From Norana najaformis (Eukaryota; Annelida; Clitellata; Crassiclitellata; Hormogastridae), in assembly GCA_964023275.1 (NCBI GenBank), contig OZ029925.1, positions 5,392,003 to 5,456,002 of the forward strand: a stretch of 64,000 nucleotides of DNA, given 5' to 3'. Made by a program: the position numbers and the translations under genes. Shown here in pieces: positions 1 to 10,467 of the stretch; position 1 is the first letter of the stretch, and each line of letters starts with the position of its first letter. The notes under the pieces were generated by a model. The model was not told the origin of the DNA. It made no database searches and was given only the letters and a program-made list of their open reading frames with translations.

Positions 1-410
1 GAGTAGCCAGATAGTAGGTAAAACTGGCAGCTAGTGTAACAGCTAAGGATAGAAAGTTACTTAGTGTTCGAGAAAGTTTTTCTGTCGTTTAGTGTTTCGT
101 AAGTTTTGAATATCATAGGTCTACTGATTTCTTTCAGTTTAGCTAAAAAGTTTGTGTATTTGTAAATCCTACGCAGCGTTTGTTTAGGCGGATGTTGCAT
201 AAGATTTTTTATCTTGTTTATTTTCGTATGCTTCTTCAAGTTTATGTAACCGAAATTATTGTTGAAAACCTGCTTTGTTTAAGTATCTTTGCCCTGATGT
301 GATTCAGTTGACCTGTCTGCTGCCTCGTGAATCGAAATTAGATGTATTTCTGTATTTAGTCAGTTGTTCATTAGTTGTCTGCGTTATTACAAGTTATTAT
401 TTGTCATCCA

Positions 411-546
411 TTATTATTATTATTATTATTATTATTACTACTACTACTATTGTTATTATTATTATTATTATATTATTTATACTATTATTATTATTTATAT
501 TACAGTATTATTATTATTTTTATTATTATTTTATTATTATTATTAT
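411..546. repeat. (TTA)n microsatellite
   Basis: An almost pure TTA/TAC/TAT trinucleotide tract with a few interruptions. It keeps several frames open and so yields spurious poly-Ile/Tyr/Leu frames. Confidence 0.95.
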
Positions 547-2365
547 GCTGTTAGCATTGTGCCAAAATGTCATGCAGTGGTGTATGAATGGTTGCCAGTA
601 GATTAACTTGATGTACAAATGGAAATGAAAAAAGCTATCAGTTCTGATGAAACAGTAGATATTGGCTGTTTTGGAAAGGCTTGTCTTGGTATCTTTCTTA
701 ACTGACAGAACTGATTTTTGGTTTTGACGTGAGAAGTCAGATAATTCTACACTTCAGTCATGAACTCCTCACAATGTGGTTTGCTGTGGATTGAACATTT
801 TTGTACTATTTGTGGGTTTGTGGTTTAGTTACTAGCTTATTCAAAAAATCGAATTTAACTGATCAGTTCCTGTCATGTGTGGATGTAGACGGACTTTCTG
901 TCAAAATTACCAGCCATAATTGCAGCAACACCTTGGAAATTATTCTGAAAGGTGTATAAAATGTTAAGATACATATATACTGGTACAATCATGCAAACGT
1001 ATACATTCTTACATCCAGTATACCGTACATGCATCCAGTGGTTTTGTCAGTTTTTTTCAATGAAGACTGATTTTAGGAGCAAAAACAGATTAAGAGAGTG
1101 ACAGTGGCATTGATGAATAATAGCCAGGATATTAGGATGAAAATAGGTATGGTATTTGGGCACTAAGAAACATAAACTTGGTATTTGTCTGACTGACTTC
1201 ATATCAGAAAAAGTCACTTGAATTCATATCACAAAAATGGTACTCAAAGCCACGGAAATTATTTGGAAATATACGGAAAATTGTGTCCACCGGACGTGCA
1301 TGTATCTTCTTAGATTTGGGGTTCGTTTGTGAAAAGAGTAGGTGGTGTTTCATTTTCATCAAGACTGACTGGTTTATAATTTTTAAAAACATGGTGCACT
1401 TCCCTTTGCTGAAGTATTGTTCATCGGGCTGATAATTATCCACTGAGTCTTGCGTCGAGGAAGAATCCATCTTGTAAAATTTCTTTAGCTTGCTTGTTTT
1501 AGAATTTTTATTTGCACAGTTTTGTTGATTATTTTGAAGTCCTGTTTTGTCTTGGCAACATCGTTTGCAGGTTGATGAAGTGACTTCTAGTACAATATGC
1601 GAATAATTCCAGAAACTAAGAAACTGCTCAAGTGTTTTAACAGAACTTGTGATATCTGAGCAGTCAAGTTCTGCATCTGTGTATTATGTGTCTGCACTCA
1701 GTCAGTGGAGAATTCGTCTGTCTTCCAAGTGCACGAGGCGTCATGTCGTCAAAATCCACTAAAATCCCAAAACAACAACTATTGATTTTTAGGCAAATGA
1801 CTGTAACCAGATACACTGGAGGCTCATTATACCATGCTTTGTTATTTATCAAATTCTGATATAATGCGGTCAAAGAAAACTCGGATCACAACATTAGTTC
1901 AGCATTAATAAAAAATGAATAGGTTATTGCATAACCTTGCCTTGACATGGCTCCCAGTGCTGTAATGAGTTTTTGATGTATCTAAATGTTGTTAAACATT
2001 TTAACAAAATTAAGATACATTTTTATCTGTGATGTCAGGATAGAATTGTAGTTAAGTTGTTGTTCCCTCTCCCTCCCATAATTTCCCCTTCTATATATCC
2101 CTCTCTTGCCCAAGTCCCTCACCCTAGCCAGTTGGAACAAAGTTTGCTATCATATTATTTGCATGATTCCACAGCATTATTTGTGGCCTGATCTAAACAT
2201 ATTAAATTGACCTGGTATGAACACATCTAAGCATGTCGATTGCTCTAACTTTTGGCCTTGGTAGGTTGGTAGTTTTATCTTTCAAGGCTTCCAGTCCTGG
2301 AGGCGGTCCTTAATCAAAATATAGCAGTACTGATGTTCTGTCCACTTTCGTTTATTTTTTTGCAG

Positions 2366-2413
2366 AGCGACGTTCAAGATGTTCTGTTATATAGTGAATC
2401 TTCTGTACGGTAG
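2366..2413 (+). other. Possible terminal coding exon of a + strand gene
   Basis: A strong acceptor (T-rich tract, then TTTTTTTGCAG) ends at 2365. In one frame the following sequence gives 15 codons (S-D-V-Q-D-V-L-L-Y-S-E-S-S-V-R) and then TAG. This could be the last coding exon of a gene lying to the left, but I do not recognise the peptide. The call rests only on the acceptor and the polar, protein-like composition, so it is a weak inference. Confidence 0.2.
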
Positions 2414-2506
2414 TTATGTTTATTGCTGTTTTTATGTAAAATGTTAAAATTTGTTTTGCCTGCTGTGCCTAACTCTTATGTTTGAATATTGTTTTCTCTT
2501 TTGCAG

Positions 2507-2570
2507 TGGTAATGGTTTAACTGCTCTGTTGCATTGACAACGCGTTGTCAGTGCAACATATCATTACATT
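2507..2570 (+). other. Splice-bounded 64-nt stretch, candidate non-coding exon
   Basis: The left edge is an excellent acceptor (TTTTCTCTTTTGCAG ending at 2506). The right edge is an excellent donor (GTAAGTATG from 2571). All three forward frames contain stops, so if spliced in it would be UTR, a non-coding RNA exon or a premature-stop (poison) exon. It contains a 30-bp near-perfect palindrome at 2528-2557. No upstream or downstream exon was identified with confidence. Confidence 0.3.
2528..2557. repeat. 30-bp palindrome
   Basis: GTTGCATTGACAACG is followed directly by CGTTGTCAGTGCAAC, its reverse complement with one mismatch. It has no spacer and lies inside the splice-bounded 64-nt stretch. 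Confidence 0.85.
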
Positions 2571-4653
2571 GTAAGTATGATTACAGTTGCCAGACCAACA
2601 AAGTCGTAATAAATACTGTAAATTTACACTTGGGGTAGTAGTACTTCTGGATTTTATGTAATCAGTTTCAGTCATTGCTACAAAGGGTTGTGGGATAGAA
2701 AATGTGTGAACCCATCACAGTCATTTTGTTAAACATACCTTCCCATGTTTTTACTCAGTTGGTGGTATTTACACAGCACTTGGCTTTTGTCTTTGTAGCA
2801 CCTAGTAGAAAGGTTGCGCTGAGGTGCTGTGCTGTATGTTTCAGTTTGAGCTATATAACATGAAGTCGTAATCACAGTAGCAAGTGAACGATTCAGCGGG
2901 TTTCTTTAGTAGCGTGCTCAACTGTAACCCATGGGCCTGATGAGTGTACCTGTGTTACGATCATGGGAAGGCTATTTACGCACAGATGCTTCTGTCACCC
3001 AGCACTGAAATTTGGTACAGGCATAACCAGGGAGCAACTGTCCTGATGTGCTGGCCCCATATCTGGGACCCCCTCTGTGTTCTGGCTGGGATGTGGGAAC
3101 TTGCTTTATACGGTTGTCGAGGAATTGGAAATCAATTTGCACCAGTCAGAAGAAACAAGCATCTATTATTTTACATTTATACTGATTACTGGCGATTCTT
3201 AATAGTAGTTTACATTTTGATGTTGCTGAATGTAGGGTAGCTCAGTAGGTGTTCAATGTTGTGTAAATTGGTGAGAATTCTAGAAGGTACATTTACTCTT
3301 GCACTACTTAAGAAAGCACACAAGCATGGTGTGTCATTATCCTCATTATGTTATTATCGGTATCGTTATTGAAATTTACTGTTTTTGTATGCTGTGTGTG
3401 GAGATCAAGGCTCAGGGCAAACATGTGCTCTGGAAGTGGTCGTGTTCTCATAAGATGAAGCTACCGAAGTGAATGTTGTACAGCACAGTGGTATGTGTCG
3501 GTGCTTAAAACTGCAAACATTAGTCTCATATTGGTAAGTTTTTTGATGGCAGTGGAAAACTACTGAAAACAACCTTGTAAATGCTGAGCCATATGTTTTC
3601 ATTATTCGTGAAATCTTTACATGTAAATTGGTATCGTGATTATTCAAAGTTATGCTACTTGTAAATTCGTATCATGATTATTCAAACTTATACCCTAATG
3701 TAGCTATTCCGAGGCATATCGTTGCCACAGGTAGCTTGTCCAAATGGTTGGAACAGGGATCCTGCTATTGTGCTGAATATTACCACCATCGATAGTAAAG
3801 TCTCTTCTCTGAGGAACGAAGTCAAGTTTCATAAAGAATTGATTTAAGTGACTTGGTGAACTTTAACTGATTACTGTCAATGGCTGTAACATGCTTAAGT
3901 TCAGTAACATTGCTGAAATGCATAGGAAATAATGAGCTGTAAATGCCTATAATTTCAGGGATTAATTTAATTTAGATTTACAAATTGATTTCAGCTTACA
4001 TACCAAAGCTGATTATTATGTTTTAATAATGAAACCGAGGAGCGAATCAGTACCGGAAATCTTAGTGAAGAAATCATGCAGGTGCTTGACTTTCAATGGC
4101 TCAAATGAATACTGCACCTCGTAGTTAGTGCTTCCTTATAGTTTGTCATGTACTGTTAACACATTGAAAGGGTGGAAATGTTGTCCAGTCTATCTGTCTG
4201 TCTGTATTTGAAGTACATCTTGTTAACTGCGCTGTAGATGGAGTGCGAATCTGTTATTGCATAGCTGTAGAGAACAATGTCAATTGGAATTTTAAAAGTT
4301 GTATGGGAAATGCAAAGTATTCATGCAGCTCCAGTGTTACCATCTTCATTACAATGTCACATTTTTCAACCTATTGGTGACACGAAGCACGGAAAAACGG
4401 AAAAGAAACAGCTACATTCTCCTTTTCTTGTAGAGTCCTTGCAACCATATCAGGCCTTTCTACACACATTACAGAAACGATAATTCACAGAATTGTGACA
4501 AACCGGGGGTGCCGCTTCCCCTGTCTAGGTGCTGGTTCACTGCTACTGTAGCCGAAGGCTCCCTATCAGCGCCTATCTACTGCTAGCCCGCGAGGTAAGG
4601 CTCTTGAGGTCCCCAAGAGGCTGAACATGAAGTCAACCGATCGTCAATCGCAC

Positions 4654-4659
4654 TTTATT
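4654..4659 (-). terminator. Polyadenylation signal in the 3' LTR
   Basis: AATAAA on the - strand, about 200 bp downstream of the TATA box within the LTR, in the expected R-region position. The 5' LTR has the same hexamer at 9651-9656. Confidence 0.65.
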
Positions 4660-4872
4660 TCTCACAACTTAACGAGGATAATACATTTAGCAACTAGTCT
4701 TACACTAAAACATTAGCTCATTTACGTCATCATCTCACCAGCTCGTCACGCATCACACCAGCTCGCCATGCATACCGTGCATCAGCTCGCCATGCATCCC
4801 GTGCATCAGCTCAGCTCGCCATGCATACCGTGCATACCGTCATACCACGTCATCCCTTTATATAGACCCCTC

Positions 4873-5470
4873 ATGTCTGCCGGCGGAGAGGGCTCAGACA
4901 CGGCTGCCGCCGCGATGTCTGCCGGCGGAGAGGGCTCAGACACGTCCAAGTCTGCGTGCGGAGAGGGCTCAGACACGGCTGCCGCCGCGATGTCTGCCGG
5001 CGGAGAGGGCTCAGACACGGCTGCCGCCGCGATGTCTGCCGGCGGAGGGGGCTCAGACACGGCCAAGTCTGCGTGCGGAGAGGGCTCAGACACGGCTGCC
5101 GCCGCGATGTCTGCCGGCGGAGAGGGCTCAGACACGGCCAAGTCTGCGTGCGGAGAGGGCTCAGACACGGCTGCCGCCGCGATGTCTGCCGGCGGAGAGG
5201 GCTCAGACACGGCCAAGTCTGCGTGCGGAGAGGGCTCAGACACGGCTGCCGCCGCGATGTCCGCCGGCGGAGAGGGCTCAGACACGGCCAAGTCTGCGTG
5301 CGGAGAGGGCTCAGACACGGCTGCCGCCGCGATGTCTGCCGGCGGGCGGGGCTCAGACACGGCCAAGTCTGCGTGCGGAGAGGGCTCAGACACGGCTGCC
5401 GCCGCGATGTCTGCCGGCGGGCGGGGCTCAGACACGGCCAAGTCTGCGTGCGGAGAGGGCTCAGACACTG
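4873..5470. repeat. Composite minisatellite in the 3' LTR U3
   Basis: A modular array of two unit types, about 42 bp (GCTGCCGCCGCGATGTCTGC...) and about 33 bp (GCCAAGTCTGCGTGCGGAG...). Both end in a shared GGCTCAGACACG core and mostly alternate. Both unit lengths are multiples of three, so long frames stay open on both strands. It lies directly upstream of the TATA box in element orientation, as expected for U3 enhancer repeats. Confidence 0.9.
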
Positions 5471-5484
5471 CCAAATCCGCTACA

Positions 5485-5498
5485 ACACTCCTCCCACC
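5485..5498 (-). promoter_or_regulatory. Polypurine tract
   Basis: On the - strand GGTGGGAGGAGTGT abuts the 3' LTR start (TGTAGC), the standard place for plus-strand DNA priming during reverse transcription. Confidence 0.75.
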
Positions 5499-6277
5499 AA
5501 AAAACCCGAACCTCCCGGTTCGGAACCCTCTTCCCTCCAAGTACACACAATCATCGTACAACAAAATTAGCTCCATCGCAGCAGCCAACAATCATCGCTC
5601 ACCAAAAGTTCACAATGTTCCGCCATTAAATTAAACAAGATGATTCACACAAAACATGTAAACATCATCATTCATCCAAAGTCTCATCACTGCTCACTCA
5701 CAATTACAGCTGCAGCAATCAGTTATTAATTACTTGTTAACAGAACTACTCGTTCACAATTATCGAAACAGTTTCAGCTGCAATAATCGGTTATCGGTTA
5801 TTACTCATGGCCACAATTACTCGTTAAAGCATACAAGTCACACCTGCAGTTGCATCAAACAAAATTGCCCATCAAAACCACTCGCATTAATAACGGTTAT
5901 CACTGATCAGCCACCGTCATAGTACTTGTTAAAGCAAACTGAAAGCACAAGCAGTCTCAGCAGCAAAGAATTACAAAACGTCTTACAACAGATTTATCAA
6001 AACAAAACATTAAGCCACATGGCTTCGAATATCCGCATCTCACGGTTATCATTTAGACAGTACATTAAAACATAAAGGCCACACTGTGCGGTTATCATTT
6101 GCAACATATTTTTCAGTCTAGCAAAACTAACAGTTAGGACATAACAGTCCACATTGGTACACAATGTCAGTCCAACACAACCAAATCATCGTCCTCGTCC
6201 AGGAATGACTGCAGCCGCTTCGTTCACAGCGTTCGACAAAGGTTACAAAGACGACGACTGCAGCTAACGACGCCTCC
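5499..6277 (-). other. Non-coding 3' part of the gypsy element
   Basis: AT-rich sequence between the Gag-Pol stop and the PPT. No env-like frame is visible. It may hold RNA structure or packaging sequence, but nothing specific can be read. Confidence 0.6.
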
Positions 6278-9200
6278 TTAGTGGAAGCGTTCTGGTCTCC
6301 GGGTGACACGTAATGGCCGCCCAGTAGTCAGTTCAGGCGTTGGGTTCACAGCCGTCTTTGACGAAAGGCTCTCCGGGCTCCAAACCCCCGGGTGTCGGTC
6401 GTAGCACGGTCGCAATTTGTCGACATGAGCCACCAACGGATTCGCCCTCAAGGATCGCTGCAGACGGTAGTTCACAGGACCGCATTGTTCCATGACCATG
6501 AAGGGCCCGGTGTACAAGCGCTGCCACTTGGGACTGCGACCTGGATATTTCCGAGGGGTATAATACCACACCCAATCACCCACCTTAAATTCAACTGGGA
6601 GGACCCTCAAGTCATAGGTGTGCTTCCGCCGCTCAGCCACCCTGCGCAAGCGTTCCCTTACCACTCTATACGCGAGTTCCCTGCGTTCGCCAAGGCTTTC
6701 CACATAGGAAGCATAGGTCCCTCCCCTTTCCGCTGGGCCTGGCGCTCTTCCATAAACTAAATCTAGTGGAGCCCGATTCTCTTTGCCGAAAATTAATAAA
6801 TTTGGCGAAAAGCCGGTGGCCTCATGAATGGAGGCCCGATAGGCTGCCAGGATGTGCGGCAACAACTCCTTACGGGTGATCCAATAACGCCGCTCCGCTG
6901 CCGAGAGCAGGCGACTCCCATAAACGATCACGTCATCATTATATACCAGGCAAATTTCGAAGTTCAGCCCCGACAAAACAATATCCATAAGACGATGGAA
7001 TGTTGCCGGCGCGTTGCAGAGGCCGAACGGCATAACGCGCCATCTAAAAATTCCCCTGCGGGTAACAAAAGCCGTCTTATCTGCATCCCTGGGATCCATT
7101 TCGACTTGGTGGTATCCGCTACGCAAGTCCAGGGTGCTGAACCATCCCGCATCAACCAGAGCATCTAAACACTCGTCAATCTTTGGAAGCGGATATGAGT
7201 CTTTCCTGGTTCGCTCGTTCAACTGGCGGTAATCAATGCAAAACCTTAGGGTACCGTCCTTCTTCCGGGCCAGGACCACGTTAGCTGCCCACTCACTCAC
7301 AGCCGGCTCTACCACTCCTTCCGCCAACATCTGGTCCAGTTGCTCATCAATTGCTACCCGGTACGGAAGGGGTTGTCGCCTCAAGGGCTTACGGGCGGGG
7401 GCCGAGTTCCCGGTATCAATTCGATGCTTACACAGGGTTGTCCTCCCTAGGTCCCCTTCTCCCTCGGAGAAAACATCCTTGAACTCCACTAGCAAGCTCG
7501 CTAATTGGCTCCTGGTTTCCTGGGTCACTTCCTCTGGAAGTCCTTCCATTAAACCTGCGATGAGGGGTGTTTCACCCTTTTCCCTGGGACCCACTTCTTT
7601 CCCATCACACGCTTCCACCTCTACAGGGTGCAGTTTTCCCAAAAGCTGGTTTTTAGGGAGCGTGGCGGGACCTCCATTAAGATTAACGACCCGAATTCGG
7701 GCAGCATTAGCATCGTCCCCTATTAACACCCGTGCTACATGAACTCCGGGCAGGACCTCCTTCGGCTCCGTCATCCATGCAGGGGCCGTACTTGATAAAT
7801 TTCCATATTGCGTTTTAGCGGGTATATCACACTGGGTTCTAGGCGGCAGTGTCATTTCCTCCGCGACCATCACCCGTCTGCACCATGCGGAACCATCCCC
7901 CTTTTCTAGCGGGATCCGCCGGCGACCTATAAACAGGGCTCCATTACCAAACCCCAAACGACAGCGATGTTGCCGCAACCAGTCCATACCCAGCATGGGC
8001 TCTATGATTTGGTCCGACACCAGGAAAGCAGTATCTATCTGGAAACCCGGCCTGATTCTAATTGGGACACACAGCTCCCCTACCACATGGATCGCAGTCC
8101 CGTTGGCAGCTAGCAGTACCCGGGTGCTGGGACGCAGCGTGAGACCCTCCACAACAGAAGACGGTACGAGGCTCACCTCCGACCCGGTGTCGACCAGGCA
8201 CATTTCAGTCCGTCCGTTGATTATACCGCGGATGTAGATTGCGTTGCCATTGGTGCCGTTCGATGTCCTCTGGCGAGTGTTGTGGTTGACCGCGGCCACC
8301 TCCGGTACTGTCTGCTCTTCCGGACCAACCGGTGCCGCTTCATCGGTATGCGCACGGGGCCGCCGAGGCTGACGGCACCGACGGGCGATGTGGCCTCTCT
8401 GTCCGCAGTTGTAGCAGACCACATCCCGTCCTCGGTTTCCAGGCTGCACAGTTGCCGTCTCGTTGCGTCGATTGGCTTCCCCGTCGATTTCGAGATGACT
8501 GCGGAACGCCTCCAGTTGCCGTTCGATCTTTCTCTCCATGTCTCGTTGCCAACGCTGCTGTTCCCCACGTTGTGCTTTGAGGAACTGGTCCAGTTGATTC
8601 TGCAATGGCACGTTCATGTCGGACTCCTGGGTTCCTCGAACACGGTTTGCTGGTCTCCGTCGCTCCTCAGAATCCGCCATCCTTTGGTACGCTTCCATCC
8701 GTAACGCCATCCGGTATGCTTCGTCCAGCGTCTTGGGTTCACGCTCCCGGACCTTCAGAGACAACTCACGATCCCGAATGGCCTCCAGGAAAGCGTCGCG
8801 AGCAATGATCTCGGTGGTCTCGTTGGAAGGCACAGGATAAGCAAGTACCACTAACCGACGGATATCGTGTAGGAGGTCGCTCAGGTTCTCGTCGGCCCGT
8901 TGACGTCGGTAGTAAAGTTGTGCACGGAATGTCTCTGCTTGTCCTTCGGTCCCATATCGTTGTCGCAGCCTCTGCGTCAACTCCTCATACGTCACGTCCT
9001 GCCGAGCTCCAAAGTCCCACAGCAACTGCGTGGCGGCCTTATCGAGGGCACAACGTAGAAAGTCAACTTTATCGGAATCAGTCCAGTTATTGTATTTGGC
9101 ACACACCTCGAATTGAGTGAGGAACGACTCCAGGGATCCTGTTCCGTCGAACTTCCCAGGCTTCATCGTGCTTTTGCGGTAGACGACGTTCGCCAACGAC

Positions 9201-9433
9201 GGTCGGTTCGAGGCCGCTTCACTTCCACCCTGCGTCTGTCCTCGTTCGCCGCCGTGCGTCACCGCCGATCGTGGGCTGTCGAAGTCAAAGTTCTCCAGAA
9301 ACTGGCTACGGTCGAGTCTGGAGGCCTCCATTGTCGCTCTTCGTACGCCAGGCGTCGAACTACTCAGCTGGTCGGGTGACACGTTCGCAACGTCCAACAA
9401 AGTGTAGATGATGGTGTCGTCCTCGTCTCCCAT
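6278..9433 (-). CDS. Gag-Pol polyprotein, in-frame deleted
   Basis: A single frame of 1051 aa starting at a true ATG 58 bp after the LTR. Gag spans about residues 85-300 (capsid-like helical region with YRRQRADENLSDLLHDIRRL), with a charged coiled-coil-like stretch at 270-310. A CCHC zinc knuckle has C340, C343, H348 and C353. The aspartic protease has DTGS at 415-418 and a later LGMDWL. RT runs from about 680, with FCIDYRQLN, the LDLRSGYHQ palm motif, MPFGLCNAP and a catalytic-box variant YNDD (831-834; YLDD or YVDD is more usual). After VYGS (to 840) the frame jumps to 18 residues of RNase H-like sequence (841-858), then to the integrase C-terminal third (about 859-1020, with VGDWV and a GPF motif). 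The RT thumb, most of RNase H, the integrase zinc domain and the D,D,E core are absent. Related polyproteins are several hundred residues longer. No frameshift or stop is present, so Gag and protease could still be made. Confidence 0.9.
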   Translation of the reverse strand: MGDEDDTIIYTLLDVANVSPDQLSSSTPGVRRATMEASRLDRSQFLENFDFDSPRSAVTHGGERGQTQGGSEAASNRPSLANVVYRKSTMKPGKFDGTGSLESFLTQFEVCAKYNNWTDSDKVDFLRCALDKAATQLLWDFGARQDVTYEELTQRLRQRYGTEGQAETFRAQLYYRRQRADENLSDLLHDIRRLVVLAYPVPSNETTEIIARDAFLEAIRDRELSLKVREREPKTLDEAYRMALRMEAYQRMADSEERRRPANRVRGTQESDMNVPLQNQLDQFLKAQRGEQQRWQRDMERKIERQLEAFRSHLEIDGEANRRNETATVQPGNRGRDVVCYNCGQRGHIARRCRQPRRPRAHTDEAAPVGPEEQTVPEVAAVNHNTRQRTSNGTNGNAIYIRGIINGRTEMCLVDTGSEVSLVPSSVVEGLTLRPSTRVLLAANGTAIHVVGELCVPIRIRPGFQIDTAFLVSDQIIEPMLGMDWLRQHRCRLGFGNGALFIGRRRIPLEKGDGSAWCRRVMVAEEMTLPPRTQCDIPAKTQYGNLSSTAPAWMTEPKEVLPGVHVARVLIGDDANAARIRVVNLNGGPATLPKNQLLGKLHPVEVEACDGKEVGPREKGETPLIAGLMEGLPEEVTQETRSQLASLLVEFKDVFSEGEGDLGRTTLCKHRIDTGNSAPARKPLRRQPLPYRVAIDEQLDQMLAEGVVEPAVSEWAANVVLARKKDGTLRFCIDYRQLNERTRKDSYPLPKIDECLDALVDAGWFSTLDLRSGYHQVEMDPRDADKTAFVTRRGIFRWRVMPFGLCNAPATFHRLMDIVLSGLNFEICLVYNDDVIVYGSRLLSAAERRYWITRKELLPHILAAYRASIHEATGFSPNLLIFGKENRAPLDLVYGRAPGPAERGGTYASYVESLGERRELAYRVVRERLRRVAERRKHTYDLRVLPVEFKVGDWVWYYTPRKYPGRSPKWQRLYTGPFMVMEQCGPVNYRLQRSLRANPLVAHVDKLRPCYDRHPGVWSPESLSSKTAVNPTPELTTGRPLRVTRRPERFH

Positions 9434-9470
9434 GCGAGTATTGATCGGTCTCGACTTGCAGTTGACAGGT

Positions 9471-9488
9471 ACCCCACTTCTGGTACCA
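9471..9488 (-). promoter_or_regulatory. Primer binding site, tRNA-Leu-like
   Basis: Two bases after the 5' LTR end, the - strand reads TGGTACCAGAAGTGGGGT. Its complement ends in CCA and resembles the 3' end of tRNA-Leu (UAA type) as I remember it. The primer identity is an inference. The position and TGG start are directly visible. Confidence 0.7.
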
Positions 9489-9852
9489 CTTGTGACAAAT
9501 CGGGGGTGCCGCTTCCCCTGTCTAGGTGCTGGTTCACTGCTACTGTAGCCGAAGGCTCCCTATCAGCGCCTATCTACTGCTAGCCCGCGAGGTAAGGCTC
9601 TTGAGGTCCCCAAGAGGCTGAACATGAAGTCAACCGATCGTCAATCGCACTTTATTTCTCACAACTTAACGAGGATAATACATTTAGCAACTAGTCTTAC
9701 ACTAAAACATTAGCTCATTTACGTCATCATCTCACCAGCTCGTCACGCATCACACCAGCTCGCCATGCATACCGTGCATCAGCTCGCCATGCATCCCGTG
9801 CATCAGCTCAGCTCGCCATGCATACCGTGCATACCGTCATACCACGTCATCC

Positions 9853-9861
9853 CTTTATATA
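9853..9861 (-). promoter_or_regulatory. TATA box of the element promoter
   Basis: On the - strand this reads TATATAAAG, between the U3 repeat array and the R/U5 part. The equivalent site in the other LTR is 4856-4864. Confidence 0.75.
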
Positions 9862-9869
9862 GACCCCTC

Positions 9870-10467
9870 ATGTCTGCCGGCGGAGAGGGCTCAGACACGG
9901 CTGCCGCCGCGATGTCTGCCGGCGGAGAGGGCTCAGACACGTCCAAGTCTGCGTGCGGAGAGGGCTCAGACACGGCTGCCGCCGCGATGTCTGCCGGCGG
10001 AGAGGGCTCAGACACGGCTGCCGCCGCGATGTCTGCCGGCGGAGGGGGCTCAGACACGGCCAAGTCTGCGTGCGGAGAGGGCTCAGACACGGCTGCCGCC
10101 GCGATGTCTGCCGGCGGAGAGGGCTCAGACACGGCCAAGTCTGCGTGCGGAGAGGGCTCAGACACGGCTGCCGCCGCGATGTCTGCCGGCGGAGAGGGCT
10201 CAGACACGGCCAAGTCTGCGTGCGGAGAGGGCTCAGACACGGCTGCCGCCGCGATGTCCGCCGGCGGAGAGGGCTCAGACACGGCCAAGTCTGCGTGCGG
10301 AGAGGGCTCAGACACGGCTGCCGCCGCGATGTCTGCCGGCGGGCGGGGCTCAGACACGGCCAAGTCTGCGTGCGGAGAGGGCTCAGACACGGCTGCCGCC
10401 GCGATGTCTGCCGGCGGGCGGGGCTCAGACACGGCCAAGTCTGCGTGCGGAGAGGGCTCAGACACTG
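9870..10467. repeat. Composite minisatellite in the 5' LTR U3
   Basis: The same array as in the other LTR, with the same unit order and the same variant units (for example the GGCGGGCGGGG variants near the outer end). Identity of a normally unstable array in both LTRs argues for very recent insertion. Confidence 0.9.

Larger units (their letters stand above)
1..4488. other. Gene-poor flank left of the LTR element
   Basis: No convincing protein-coding gene is seen. The + strand is T/G-rich, as is common for introns or UTRs of a + strand transcript. It holds a TTA microsatellite (411-546), splice-like signals around 2366-2570, and a short direct duplication of about 33 bp (about 3622-3655 and 3660-3692). 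The longer open frames here are low-complexity or have unremarkable composition, and I do not call them genes. Confidence 0.6.
4494..5484 (-). repeat. 3' LTR of the gypsy element
   Basis: The same 991-bp sequence as the right-hand LTR, with one difference noticed. The TATA box is at 4864-4856, the AATAAA signal at 4659-4654, and the U3 minisatellite at 5470-4873. In this copy the AATAAA would terminate the element transcript. Confidence 0.93.

Noticed and set aside
275-606. Two overlapping frames rich in Ile/Tyr
   Set aside because: Translations of the TTA microsatellite.
4768-5634. 288-aa + strand and 261-aa - strand frames, Gly/Ser/Ala- and Pro-rich
   Set aside because: They are open only because the U3 minisatellite modules are multiples of three. 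The same frames recur in the other LTR. Kept only as a speculative remark in the findings.
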